A stretch of DNA of 64,000 nt from NCBI GenBank assembly GCA_004172935.1, contig SDZD01000001.1, positions 124,001 to 188,000 on the forward strand, in the 5' to 3' direction. The translations under genes and the position numbers were made by a program. The DNA is from a bacterium. GTDB lineage: Bacteria; Armatimonadota; Abditibacteriia; Abditibacteriales; Abditibacteriaceae. Positions 24,644 through 33,158 of this stretch are shown piece after piece; the first letter of the stretch is position 1; every line of letters begins with the position of its first letter. Below the pieces are notes generated by a model, which saw only the letters and a program-made list of their open reading frames with translations, searched no databases and had not been told where the DNA came from.

Positions 24644-25846
24644 TTAGTTAGAAACGACTTTCAGGCCGCGTGCGCGCATGGTTTCGAGGATGCGCTCGAC
24701 ATGGGCGGCATCTTGGGTTTCGACGGTAATGTGGAGTTCGACCTGTGCGCCCGTCACTTCGCCGAAGTGCCTTTGGTGTTGGACTTCGATCACGTTGCCT
24801 CCAGCCTCGGCGATGGCTGCTGCGCTCAGGGCCAAACCGCCGGGCACATCATCGAGCAAAATGGTGAGTGCTACGATGCGACGGGAGCGAGCCAAGCCGC
24901 GCATCAAGCAGGTCGCGAGTTGGCGTAAATCGAGGTTGCCGCCACAAACTGGCAAACCAACATGTTTGCCTCGGAAGCGTTCGGGGTGGGCGAGGACGAG
25001 GGCTAACGCCGCTGCTCCAGCACCTTCAGCCAGTACCTTTTCCGTATCGAGCAAGAAGTTGATGGCATCCTCGATCTGGGTTTCTGAAACCAATTCAATG
25101 CTATCGACCAATTCCTTCACGACTTCGCGCGTCAGCAAACCCGGCTCTTTGACGGCGATGCCTTCAGCGACCGAACGGCCACGAAACGGCGGAACTTCGA
25201 TGCCTTCGAGCGCACACTTCATGGAAGGGAAGAGTTCGCTTTGCACGCCGATGATTTCGATGTTGGGATTAATTGCTTTGGCTGCAACAGCGCATCCGGC
25301 GATGAGGCCACCACCACCGATGGGAACGACGAGAGTATCAATCTGCGGCCAATCGGTCAGCATTTCGAGGGCAAGCGTGCCCTGCCCTGCCATGATTAGC
25401 ACGTCGTCGAAGGGCGAAACCCAAACAAGGCCATCATGCTGGCTTAAGTCGAGGGCGTAATTTTTGGCGTCTTCGAAGGTCTGGCCTTCGAGAACCACGC
25501 GCGCTCCCCATTTCTGGGTGTTCGCGACTTTATTGAAGGGGGTGCCCAGAGGCATCACGATGGTCGCCTCGATACCGAGGCGACCAGCATGACGGGCAAC
25601 AGCCTGCGCATGGTTGCCCGCACTGGCGGCAACCACGCCGCGTTCACGTTCCTGAGGGGTCAGGCAAAGCAGTTTGTTGAGCGCGCCGCGTTCTTTGAAG
25701 GCGTGGGTTTCCTGACGGTTATCATATTTGAGATAAAGGTCAAGGCCTAAGAGCTGTGCATGACGACAGGGCGTGCGTAAAATGCCGCCCTCGATACGCC
25801 GCGCAGCAGACACGACATCGGACAGTTGAAGCGGAAGCGCAGACAC
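24644..25846 (-). CDS. ilvA: Threonine ammonia-lyase (threonine dehydratase) with ACT domain
   Basis: 400 residues. The fold-type II PLP enzyme converts threonine to 2-oxobutanoate and ammonia, the first step to isoleucine, or acts in threonine breakdown. PLP lysine is K51 in HAFKERGA; the phosphate loop is GGGG at 177-180; SAGN at 75-78 is the substrate loop. The last 80 residues form a single ACT domain (VALTILLDDVPGGLALSAA..), like the short catabolic-type/'ilvA short' enzymes rather than the two-ACT form. The start is GTG at 25846, immediately after the TAA of the upstream gene (TAAGTG), with no other ribosome site visible; translation may be coupled. Confidence 0.92.
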   Translation of the reverse strand: MSALPLQLSDVVSAARRIEGGILRTPCRHAQLLGLDLYLKYDNRQETHAFKERGALNKLLCLTPQERERGVVAASAGNHAQAVARHAGRLGIEATIVMPLGTPFNKVANTQKWGARVVLEGQTFEDAKNYALDLSQHDGLVWVSPFDDVLIMAGQGTLALEMLTDWPQIDTLVVPIGGGGLIAGCAVAAKAINPNIEIIGVQSELFPSMKCALEGIEVPPFRGRSVAEGIAVKEPGLLTREVVKELVDSIELVSETQIEDAINFLLDTEKVLAEGAGAAALALVLAHPERFRGKHVGLPVCGGNLDLRQLATCLMRGLARSRRIVALTILLDDVPGGLALSAAAIAEAGGNVIEVQHQRHFGEVTGAQVELHITVETQDAAHVERILETMRARGLKVVSN

Positions 25847-26725
25847 TTAAGGAAGATTAGGCGTGACGAGGTCGGCCTGACGAGCCGTGAGACGAGCACG
25901 ACCGTAAAGGATTTCGCGAGGATCAAGTTTCGAATCGGTGCCGCCCGTACCACCAGCGGGGGCGCCAGTTTCTCCACCCGCGCCGCCGAGAGCTTGGTTA
26001 ATGAAAGCGCCCGTCTGGTTTGCGGCTTCGAGCGAGCGAATGGCGCTGCTCAACAACTGCAATTTGCGGCGATGCGAACCGCCCAAACGTCCGGTTCCAC
26101 GCGAGAGTTCGGCGTCAACGACCCGACGCACGGCAGTAACGGTCTTTTGCGCTTCCGTAGGCCCAGCAGGAGCTTGCGCGGCACCTGCGCCTCCTTCGGC
26201 TGCACCGCTAAGTCCTGAGGGTGCCGGGGACGACGAAGCGGCGCCGCTGGCAGCATTCGAGCTTCCCGTGCTGCTATTACCTGTCAGGCTCACAACGATA
26301 AGACGTTCCAGGATGAAGGAAGGCTTTGCTGTGGAAAGTGGGTGCAAAACGTTGGGAATGGGCGTACCGTCTTCGCGCAACAACGAGTAGATGTTCTCGT
26401 TCTGCAAATCGTAGGTATCGTTGCCAGTTCCACCGAGTACAACTAACGGCTTTTTGCCAATTTGAACGGGCGAAACACCGATGGTCTGGCGGAATGAAGG
26501 TGAACCAGTCGTTGTCGCGGGCACTCCTGCTGCTGGAGCGGGGACTCCAGCGGCAGCCGGCATACCGGAGGCTCCAGGCATACCGCCAGGGGCTTGTGAG
26601 CCAGGAAGCGTCGACGGAGAAGGTGGAGCAGACTGGCCGTTAGCCGTGGAGAGCGAAAATAACAGCGCACCGCCACAAATGGCGACAATACCCAACGGAA
26701 ACGCAACGCGGCGAAAAGAGGTCAT
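25847..26725 (-). CDS. Exported Ala/Gly/Pro-rich hypothetical protein
   Basis: 292 residues from ATG 26725, chosen because it starts a good signal peptide (MTSFRRVAFPLGIVAICGG..ANGQ). Two low-complexity stretches (about 30-80, rich in Pro/Gly/Ala, and about 160-205) flank a more ordered core (GVSPVQIGKKPLVVLGGTG..YSLLREDGTPIPNVLHP). A C-terminal part is helical. I do not recognise the family. The stop codon abuts the GTG of threonine ammonia-lyase, so the two are probably in one transcript, though a functional link is not obvious. Confidence 0.7.
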   Translation of the reverse strand: MTSFRRVAFPLGIVAICGGALLFSLSTANGQSAPPSPSTLPGSQAPGGMPGASGMPAAAGVPAPAAGVPATTTGSPSFRQTIGVSPVQIGKKPLVVLGGTGNDTYDLQNENIYSLLREDGTPIPNVLHPLSTAKPSFILERLIVVSLTGNSSTGSSNAASGAASSSPAPSGLSGAAEGGAGAAQAPAGPTEAQKTVTAVRRVVDAELSRGTGRLGGSHRRKLQLLSSAIRSLEAANQTGAFINQALGGAGGETGAPAGGTGGTDSKLDPREILYGRARLTARQADLVTPNLP

Positions 26726-26887
26726 GGACGTGGAAAAGACGAACTTCCTATGGGTATACCGCTTTTTAAGTGGGCTTCGCCAAAGTAGTTGCGCCAATGA
26801 TGCTTAACAAGGACTCAACGGGAGCGAGGATGCAATAAATACACCGTCAAAGCAAGTCTAATGTCGAATAAGATTTCGCTCAATAGG

Positions 26888-28033
26888 CTATTGAAGCGGA
26901 AGCCAGTTCATCGCATGGAGATTAAATTCTTCACGTGATGGGACTCGGCCCTGTTTACGTTTGAAGTCGGCGACATAAGTTCGCGCGCTTTTAAGAAATT
27001 GCTGGTGGGTGCGGTAAATCGGTTGCTGCTGGTTCTTATCATCGACCATCCAAAAACCCTGCTGCTTTCCATCCTCCACTTCGTTGTTATAGAACTCCCA
27101 GTAGAGGGCGAACGGGCATCCCCAATTGAGAGCGGCACGCATAACATGGCGAGATTCGCGATCTTGCTGCTGTGGCGAATAGCGCATAGCAGGAAAACCG
27201 TATTCGCCAATCCACACCCGTTTGGCGGGAAGTCCGGCTTTGGTCTTAAGCTGCGATTGAATGAAGTCGAGGGCAACGGGCAGTTGCTTCTCGATGTCGC
27301 CACCGATGGAGTCGTAAGCGGAGTACGACACAAAATCGGGGTTCGTTAGCGACAGCACAGCATTAGAGAGGCGCGTTTTACCTGCGATGGCATCCTGCAC
27401 ACGATTGACTTCAAGATAAAAATAAACCTCCACTCCCTCATGAGGCGTATCACGTTTGGCATCATCGACTGCTTTCTGGCGGATATTTACCCAGTCAATC
27501 ATGGCCTTAACTTCAGCTTCAGTAGGGGTGTAATTGGGGTCGATATGCAATAAATGCCAGTCGCCCTCCCAATTGCCGAGATAAAAGGTTTTGCCAGTGC
27601 CCTTGAAGTTGGTTAGTAAATAGCGCGTCAAATCGTATAGTTCGCGGTAATTGGCGTCAAGGTTGAGCGGATTAGTAACCCCCTCGCCTCGTTCCTCGAC
27701 GGGATAAGCCCACATCAAAACATTCGAAAATGGCAACGAGAGAATCGTCTTCACCGAAGGATTGAGGTTAACCACTTCGGTCAGATTTTTGGCCGTGACG
27801 CCCTCTTCGGGTTTAGTAGGTAGGGAAAATTTGAGAATATCGCTACCCATTTCCAAAATGCCACGCGCACTCTCGACTAACCGCGACTCTGTGGTGAATC
27901 CGTAGGAAGCACCGATGGTCTGGGTGCCAACGACAAAATTGTATGGCGCTTTGGAGAGAGGTTTCGTTTGAGTTTGAGCATGGGCAACTCCGCCCAGTAG
28001 GCCCATCAATAGCAGCAGAAACGAAATTTTCAT
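26888..28033 (-). CDS. Exported glycosidase-like (TIM-barrel type) hypothetical protein
   Basis: 381 residues with a clear signal peptide (MKISFLLLLMGLLGGVAHAQ). The mature part alternates strands and helices and contains 'WEGDWHL' and a later 'RVWIGEYGFPA', where the Glu is placed like a catalytic nucleophile of clan-A glycosidases; 'FALYWEFYNNE' follows near the end. A glycoside-hydrolase-like role in the envelope or outside the cell is inferred; no specific family is recognised. The ATG at 28033 follows TCTATG with weak GGAG-like bases upstream. A hairpin separates it from citrate synthase. Confidence 0.75.
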   Translation of the reverse strand: MKISFLLLLMGLLGGVAHAQTQTKPLSKAPYNFVVGTQTIGASYGFTTESRLVESARGILEMGSDILKFSLPTKPEEGVTAKNLTEVVNLNPSVKTILSLPFSNVLMWAYPVEERGEGVTNPLNLDANYRELYDLTRYLLTNFKGTGKTFYLGNWEGDWHLLHIDPNYTPTEAEVKAMIDWVNIRQKAVDDAKRDTPHEGVEVYFYLEVNRVQDAIAGKTRLSNAVLSLTNPDFVSYSAYDSIGGDIEKQLPVALDFIQSQLKTKAGLPAKRVWIGEYGFPAMRYSPQQQDRESRHVMRAALNWGCPFALYWEFYNNEVEDGKQQGFWMVDDKNQQQPIYRTHQQFLKSARTYVADFKRKQGRVPSREEFNLHAMNWLPLQ

Positions 28034-28047
28034 AGAGGAGGCAAGTT

Positions 28048-28082
28048 AAAGCCCGCGACTTCGAGAAGAAATCGCGGGCTTT
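28048..28082 (-). terminator. Intrinsic terminator of gltA
   Basis: AAAGCCCGCGA (28048-28058) pairs with TCGCGGGCTTT (28072-28082) over a 13-nt loop, directly after the citrate synthase stop codon on the reverse strand. Confidence 0.7.
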
Positions 28083-28093
28083 TGGCTGGAAAT

Positions 28094-29227
28094 TTAGCGT
28101 TCGGAAACGGGCTTCCATGTGCGTCCTGTGGGTCCAACGTAGTCGCTGGAAGGACGGAAGATGCGGTTATTGGCGTACTGCTCGAACAAATGAGCAGTCC
28201 ATCCGACGACACGGGAACAAGCGAAAATAGGCGTGAACAGGTCGCGGGGGATGCCCATAACCTGATAGGCCGAAGCGCTGTAAAAATCGACGTTCGGGAA
28301 GATGCCCTTGGCAATGACGGTCGGCTGGAAGATTTCCTCGACGCGGCGAGTCATCTCAAACCATTTGGTATCGCCCGCGCGCTTGCCGAGTTCTTCGCTC
28401 ATACGCTCCAGAATGACGGCGCGTGGGTCTTTGGCTTTGTAGACGCGATGACCAAAGCCCATAACCTTCTGTTTATTGGCCGCCAGTTGCTCCATGTAGT
28501 GATCGACGTTATCGAGCGAGCCGATGTCTTCGAGCATACGCATGACAGCTTCGTTGGCGCCGCCGTGCAAAGGGCCTTTGAGCGTGTTGATGGCCGAGCA
28601 AACCGCCGAGTGCAGGTCGGACAGCGTGGCCGCTGTGACGCGGGCGCTGAACGTCGAGGCGTTCAGTTCGTGGTCGGCGTGCAAGATGAGGGCGGCGTCG
28701 AAAGTTTCGGCGGCGTACTCGTCTGGCTCTTCTCCTGTCAACAGGTAAAGGAAGTTCCAAGCCAACGATTTCTCGGATTTGGGTTCGATTAGCTCGTAGC
28801 CGTTACGAATGCGGTGCCATGCAGTGGTTACCAATGGCAGCATGGCGGTGAGGCGAATGGCTTTTTTGCGATTCGCTTCGGGCGTCATCGAGTCGGCGTC
28901 GGGATCGAGCGTGCCCAGAGCCGCTGTTGCGATGGCGAGAACGCGCATCGGGTTGGCATCAAAAGGCAGTTCGCGCAACAGTTCGAGCAGATGTTTGGGA
29001 AAGTGCATCGCGACGCCAAGGTCATGGCGCAGCGAATCAAGTTCGCTCTGTGTAGGCAGATCACCGCTCCACAAGAGCCATGCAACCTCTTCAAACGAGG
29101 CGTTTTTGACGAGGTCGTCAATGTCGTAGCCACGGTAAACGAGTTGTCCGCGTTTGCCGTCGATGTAACAGATGCTGGATTCGGCCACGACCACGTCTTC
29201 GAGGCCGGAGGGTTTTTTGTCGCTCAT
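28094..29227 (-). CDS. gltA: Citrate synthase
   Basis: 377 residues, the size of the short, non-NADH-regulated (type I-like) bacterial citrate or 2-methylcitrate synthases. It condenses oxaloacetate with acetyl-CoA. Seen: 'YRGYDIDDLV', the His of 'LHADHELNASTFSARV', 'GPLHGGANEAV' with a catalytic His, 'GFGHRVYK', 'NVDFYSA' with the catalytic Asp, and 'RPSSDYVGP' at the end. The ATG at 29227 was preferred over a TTG at 29236; no ribosome site separates them. Isocitrate dehydrogenase is 20 kb away, so the TCA genes are not clustered. Confidence 0.95.
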   Translation of the reverse strand: MSDKKPSGLEDVVVAESSICYIDGKRGQLVYRGYDIDDLVKNASFEEVAWLLWSGDLPTQSELDSLRHDLGVAMHFPKHLLELLRELPFDANPMRVLAIATAALGTLDPDADSMTPEANRKKAIRLTAMLPLVTTAWHRIRNGYELIEPKSEKSLAWNFLYLLTGEEPDEYAAETFDAALILHADHELNASTFSARVTAATLSDLHSAVCSAINTLKGPLHGGANEAVMRMLEDIGSLDNVDHYMEQLAANKQKVMGFGHRVYKAKDPRAVILERMSEELGKRAGDTKWFEMTRRVEEIFQPTVIAKGIFPNVDFYSASAYQVMGIPRDLFTPIFACSRVVGWTAHLFEQYANNRIFRPSSDYVGPTGRTWKPVSER

Positions 29228-29255
29228 AATTTTCAAGCAAAACTGGCCATTAGCC

Positions 29256-29329
29256 CTGAGCTATTAGCCTCTCCTTCTATTGTGATTGGAATTTCACTCA
29301 GGAAAAACTGTCTTACGCTAATAGCTCAG
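29256..29329. repeat. 13-bp inverted repeat pair in the gltA-aspartate aminotransferase gap
   Basis: CTGAGCTATTAGC (29256-29268) and GCTAATAGCTCAG (29317-29329) are perfect inverted copies 48 bp apart; similarity continues a few bases on the outer side (CATTAGC.. and ..ACTAAGA). It fills most of the 119-bp gap. It may be a long-loop hairpin or a small palindromic repeat element. Confidence 0.5.
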
Positions 29330-29346
29330 CACTAAGAACTGCTATT

Positions 29347-30537
29347 TTATTCGGGAAGAACACCCAGAATACGGTTGACGCCTTTTTTGATGTTCTCCAA
29401 AGAGTTCGCGTAAGAGAAACGCACATGGTCAGGCGCACCGAAGCCTTCACCGGGAACAGCCGCCACTTTAGCGACTTCCAGCAAATAGGTCGTCAGGTCG
29501 GAAGCGGAGTTGATCTGACGGTCTTTGCCCACCATGATGCCAAACAGGTTCGACACCTTGGGGAACAAATAGAACGCGCCTTCGGGCTTGGGCACTTCGA
29601 AGCCGGGGATGTCTTTGAGTAATTCTCGCATAATCTGGCCGCGACGCTCAAATTCCTTCAGCATTTCGGTGGGCAAGGGGCCCTCCAGCGCAGCAATGCC
29701 GCCCGCCTGCGCGAAGCTGGTCGGGTTGGAAGTGCTTTGCGACTGTAGTTTACCCATCGCTTTGGCGAGTTCGGGAGTCGAAGCCGTCCAGCCGATACGC
29801 CAGCCCGTCATGGAATAAGTTTTCGACAACCCCTGCACGATAACGCAGCGATTTTTGAATTCGGGCGAGAAGCTCGCAATGCTCCATTGCGTGTTTGGCG
29901 CGTACACCATGTGCTCGTAGATTTCGTCCGAAACGACGAGTACATGGGGATAACGGTCAAGAACTTCGGCGAGCTTAGCCAAATGTTCGGGAGGATAAAC
30001 CGCACCGGTCGGGTTGCTCGGCGAGTTGAGAACAATCGCTTTGGCGCGTGGATGCTCATGAAGCGCTTCTTCCAATTGCTCAGGCGAAATTTTGAAGCCT
30101 TCTTTGGCGGTGGTGGGCAAAAAGACGGGCACACCATCGGCGAGTAGCACCTGATCGGGATAGGACACCCAGTAAGGAGTGGGGATAAGAACTTCGTCGC
30201 CGGGATTCAAAATCGACTGGAAGATGTTGAACAGCGAATGTTTGCCACCGCTCGATACCACGATGTCATCGGGCGAATATTCGAGTTTATTTTCGCGCGA
30301 AAGCTTTTTCGCGATAGCAGCACGGAACTTCGGTGTGCCAGCGGCGGCGGTGTATTTGGTGTCGCCGTCCAACAAAGCCTTGATACAGGCTTCTTTAATA
30401 TGTTCGGGCGTGTCATAGTCAGGCTCGCCCACATCGAAACTCAAAACATCTTCGCCAGCGGCGCGCATCGCCTTCGACTTGGCCGACACAGCGAGCGTCG
30501 GCGAAGGCTGGATGCGATTAATTCTTTCTGAAAGCAT
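29347..30537 (-). CDS. aspC: Pyridoxal-phosphate aminotransferase, aspartate aminotransferase type
   Basis: 396 residues, class I fold, Ib-type sequence. It would transfer the amino group between aspartate (or a related amino acid) and 2-oxoglutarate. The PLP lysine is K239 in GLSKTYSMTGWR; the cofactor-binding NSPSNPTG lies at 171-178, D204 in VVSDEIYEH pairs with the pyridine nitrogen, and the C-terminal Arg in 'HVRFSYA' binds substrate carboxylate. Substrate range cannot be judged by eye. It lies upstream of gltA on the same strand with a 119-bp gap holding an inverted repeat. Confidence 0.93.
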   Translation of the reverse strand: MLSERINRIQPSPTLAVSAKSKAMRAAGEDVLSFDVGEPDYDTPEHIKEACIKALLDGDTKYTAAAGTPKFRAAIAKKLSRENKLEYSPDDIVVSSGGKHSLFNIFQSILNPGDEVLIPTPYWVSYPDQVLLADGVPVFLPTTAKEGFKISPEQLEEALHEHPRAKAIVLNSPSNPTGAVYPPEHLAKLAEVLDRYPHVLVVSDEIYEHMVYAPNTQWSIASFSPEFKNRCVIVQGLSKTYSMTGWRIGWTASTPELAKAMGKLQSQSTSNPTSFAQAGGIAALEGPLPTEMLKEFERRGQIMRELLKDIPGFEVPKPEGAFYLFPKVSNLFGIMVGKDRQINSASDLTTYLLEVAKVAAVPGEGFGAPDHVRFSYANSLENIKKGVNRILGVLPE

Positions 30538-30751
30538 AATCAGGAAACGCGAAAAGCTTAACGCGCTAGTTGGGCGTCAGCACCCGCAATTTGAAAGAAT
30601 TGTGCGCGCTTTTGATGCCATAGGCCCATTTCGACACAAGTAATTGTGAGAATAGCAACGCTTTTGCGCTGAAAAATCGAACTGAGTGTCCCTACTCTGC
30701 TCCGCTTCATCTCCTCTCACACTGGCTTGTGTAGTCACACTGGAAGCATTG

Positions 30752-31528
30752 ATGAATTCGCCTGAGAATGTGCCGCCCGATCCGCCGCTTCCCCCGAAGG
30801 CTCCTGTGCCCGATACCCCCTCAGAGATGGGGCCAACATGGGAAGATGATGAAACACTCGCGACGCTGGTTTTGCGCTCGCTGTTCGCGATGTTGGCGGG
30901 CGGCGTGCTTTTATACGCTCAGTGGAGTTCGCCCTATTCACCCCCTTCCGAGTTCTGGGGACGGTGGATTTGGACTTCTATCCTCTTCAACTTTATCGTG
31001 CCGCTTTTAGTGGTATGGATGTTTTTTGGGCAGGGATTCGTTCATCTCGATTGGCTCAAAAACCAGAAGCATAACGCTTGGGATTACGGCTGGAACTGGG
31101 CGCGTTGGAAACGCTACGCGGTGTTCGCAGTGGTTGTCACGGCAGTCATGGCGATTTTTATGTGGTTCGCCTCGCGCGACCCAGCTACCCGCCTCGCCTA
31201 CAACACCTTCTTACCGCCCACCACCACAGCTGCTGAATGGGCCTGGGTACTGGCGACCCTGGTGATTTACATGTTCTGCTGGGAGTGGTGCTTTCGCGGC
31301 TTCCTGCTGTTCGGTATGGCTCAAGGCTTCGGCTGGGTCGTGGCAATAGCGATTCAAGCGGCCATGTTCGGCTTCGCCCACGCGGGCAAACCTCCCGTCG
31401 AGTTCTGGTCGAGCTTTGTGGGCGGCGGCGCCCTAGGCTACATCTGCTGGAAAGAGAAATCGTTCGTTCCGGCATTCTTCGTCCATGCCCTCGTTCAAGT
31501 AGTGTGGAGCATCATGGTGCGGTCTTAG
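30752..31528 (+). CDS. CPBP-family intramembrane metalloprotease-like protein
   Basis: 258 residues from ATG 30752, preceded by GGAAG at a 6-nt spacing; a GTG at 30686 is less likely. A Pro-rich N-terminus is followed by about seven membrane helices. The CPBP motifs are present but altered: motif 1 reads E-W-C-F-R (E178, W179, R182) where EExxxR is usual, motif 2 is FGFAH (206-210), motif 3 is HALVQ. Active members cleave prenylated or other membrane substrates or handle bacteriocin immunity. Activity is uncertain here because the second Glu is missing. The next gene starts 3 bp after the stop. Confidence 0.8.
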   Translation: MNSPENVPPDPPLPPKAPVPDTPSEMGPTWEDDETLATLVLRSLFAMLAGGVLLYAQWSSPYSPPSEFWGRWIWTSILFNFIVPLLVVWMFFGQGFVHLDWLKNQKHNAWDYGWNWARWKRYAVFAVVVTAVMAIFMWFASRDPATRLAYNTFLPPTTTAAEWAWVLATLVIYMFCWEWCFRGFLLFGMAQGFGWVVAIAIQAAMFGFAHAGKPPVEFWSSFVGGGALGYICWKEKSFVPAFFVHALVQVVWSIMVRS

Positions 31529-31531
31529 AAA

Positions 31532-31861
31532 ATGGCCTTCCCCACCCGAAGTCGCGGCTTGCGCAAAATCACCGTAAATGACACAGTCTTTCGCTGGCGA
31601 TTGGGTACAAAAGAATCGAACAGTGTCCTAACTATTTACGGCTCAAGTTCAGGAATGCCGCTGCGACTCACGCTGTTAGGTTGGCAAGATTTGTGGGTGA
31701 TGTTCCCCTTCTACACGCCCCAAAGTATCAGTTCCGATTTCGTGCGTCAGGCGATTGAGTTCGGCCTACAAAACGGCTGGAAGCCCGACGCACGCGGAGC
31801 GGCGTTTGAAGTCGAATGGAGAGACGAAGAATTTCGCCTCCCCGCACAAACGACCAAGTAA
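31532..31861 (+). CDS. Conserved-looking hypothetical protein, 109 residues
   Basis: A small soluble protein beginning 'RKITVNDTVFRWRLG' with a beta-rich pattern (SNSVLTIYG, PLRLTLLGW) and a helical end (SSDFVRQAIEFGLQNGW) followed by 'FEVEWRDEEFRL'. I do not recognise a named domain. It begins 3 bp after the CPBP gene, so the two are probably translated from one message. It is convergent with the LacI gene with only 8 bp between stop codons. Confidence 0.75.
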   Translation: MAFPTRSRGLRKITVNDTVFRWRLGTKESNSVLTIYGSSSGMPLRLTLLGWQDLWVMFPFYTPQSISSDFVRQAIEFGLQNGWKPDARGAAFEVEWRDEEFRLPAQTTK

Positions 31862-31869
31862 GTCCGAAT

Positions 31870-32904
31870 TTAACCGGACGACTCGCGTAGCACTAATTCG
31901 GCCTGAAGAGTGGCGCTTTGCATTGGAATTTCGGGTTCTTCGATGCGGCGATTCAGAAATTCCCACGCCAAACGTGCCACTTCATCGAAAGGGTATTGAA
32001 TCGTGCTGAGCGGCGGGTTGTGGTAGGTGTTTTCCTCGATGCCGTCGCAACCAATGAGGCGCACATCTTCCGGCACTTTCAAACCTAAATCGCGCACAGC
32101 GGCTAGAGTCGCGATGGCGCGCTCGTCGTTGTAACAGAAAATGCCATCGGGACAGCCGTTTTCCTCGATGTATTTGCGTACTGTGGCCCGCGTAAATTCG
32201 CGCAGTGGCACATCACGCGAATCATAGGTGACGATGAGTTCTTCTTTCAAGCCAAATTCACGCACAATTCGTTGATAGGCCGGATAGCGCGGGTCGGAAT
32301 TTTCGGCTTCGGTGTGGGCGGGCCACAGCGAAACATAGGCGATGCGCTTACAATTTGCGGCAAGATGGCGCAGTGCTGCTTCGATGGCAGGGACTAAATC
32401 GACGCGAACGTAATCAATGTCGGTGATGGCAAAGATACCAGTGGAGACGATGGGGACGCCCAATTTGGAAACGATATGCGCTCCCGGATAGGCCAAAGAC
32501 GGGGCGATGGATTCCGGGAAATAGGCATCCGAAATGATAAGCCCATCCATCGGCCAATCGTTGCCGACAAAGGGCCAATCGCCTTCGCGGGTGTAGTCGG
32601 GGTTAACGATGCGCAGTTGATAAGGATTGGCGACGAACTGGTTTTGAAAGGCGTGTATTACTTGTCCATAAAACGCCGGATTGAAACCATTGACGCACAA
32701 CTCAATGACGTTGCTGCGCTTTCCGGCCAACACCTGTGCAGCTCGATTGGGCCGATAGCCCATCTGCTGGGCCATTTCGAGAACCCGTTCGCGCGTGCGG
32801 TCACTTACCAAAGTACCTTCACGCCCATTCAGCACGTAAGAAACCGTCGCGGGCGAGACATTTAACTGGCGTGCCACGTCCGCCATCGAGATTTTCCGAG
32901 CCAT
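31870..32904 (-). CDS. LacI-family transcriptional regulator
   Basis: 344 residues from ATG 32904, directly before the LacI helix-turn-helix (RKISMADVARQLNVSPATVSYVLNGR). A longer frame exists upstream but only adds non-conserved residues. The ligand-binding core has 'GCDGIEEN' and 'LSTIQYPFDEVARLAWEFL'. GAAAG lies just ahead of the ATG. It is divergent from the GH51 arabinofuranosidase gene with 254 bp between, so pentose or arabinan control is a fair inference. A strong AT-rich inverted repeat lies in that gap. Confidence 0.92.
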   Translation of the reverse strand: MARKISMADVARQLNVSPATVSYVLNGREGTLVSDRTRERVLEMAQQMGYRPNRAAQVLAGKRSNVIELCVNGFNPAFYGQVIHAFQNQFVANPYQLRIVNPDYTREGDWPFVGNDWPMDGLIISDAYFPESIAPSLAYPGAHIVSKLGVPIVSTGIFAITDIDYVRVDLVPAIEAALRHLAANCKRIAYVSLWPAHTEAENSDPRYPAYQRIVREFGLKEELIVTYDSRDVPLREFTRATVRKYIEENGCPDGIFCYNDERAIATLAAVRDLGLKVPEDVRLIGCDGIEENTYHNPPLSTIQYPFDEVARLAWEFLNRRIEEPEIPMQSATLQAELVLRESSG

Positions 32905-33019
32905 CTTTCGTATAAGTAAGAGAGTGTGAACAGCGAAACGTTTTCCATCCAAGACGCCGCCTACCATAACAGTATCCTCTGCACCAAATCGAGCGTTAGC
33001 ATCCAGCCCGCCCACTAAT

Positions 33020-33043
33020 AAATTAAATTTATTTATTTAATTT
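33020..33043. promoter_or_regulatory. Inverted-repeat operator candidate between LacI and GH51 genes
   Basis: AAATTAAAT-TTATTT-ATTTAATTT is a perfect 9-bp inverted repeat. TATATT follows at 33044-33049 and could be a -10 box for the GH51 gene, so a protein bound here would block its promoter. Confidence 0.45.
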
Positions 33044-33158
33044 TATATTAACCGCGACTTACGCGCATAAGCCGAGAATTTGCGCTGTCATAGAATTCAA
33101 TTCCATTCAAGTGAAATATTTTCAGCCTCGGAGGCCACAACTCCTTGGCTATATCCTC

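Noticed and set aside
31862-31879. Short inverted repeat between convergent genes
   Set aside because: The stem is only 5 bp with a long loop, too weak to call a terminator.
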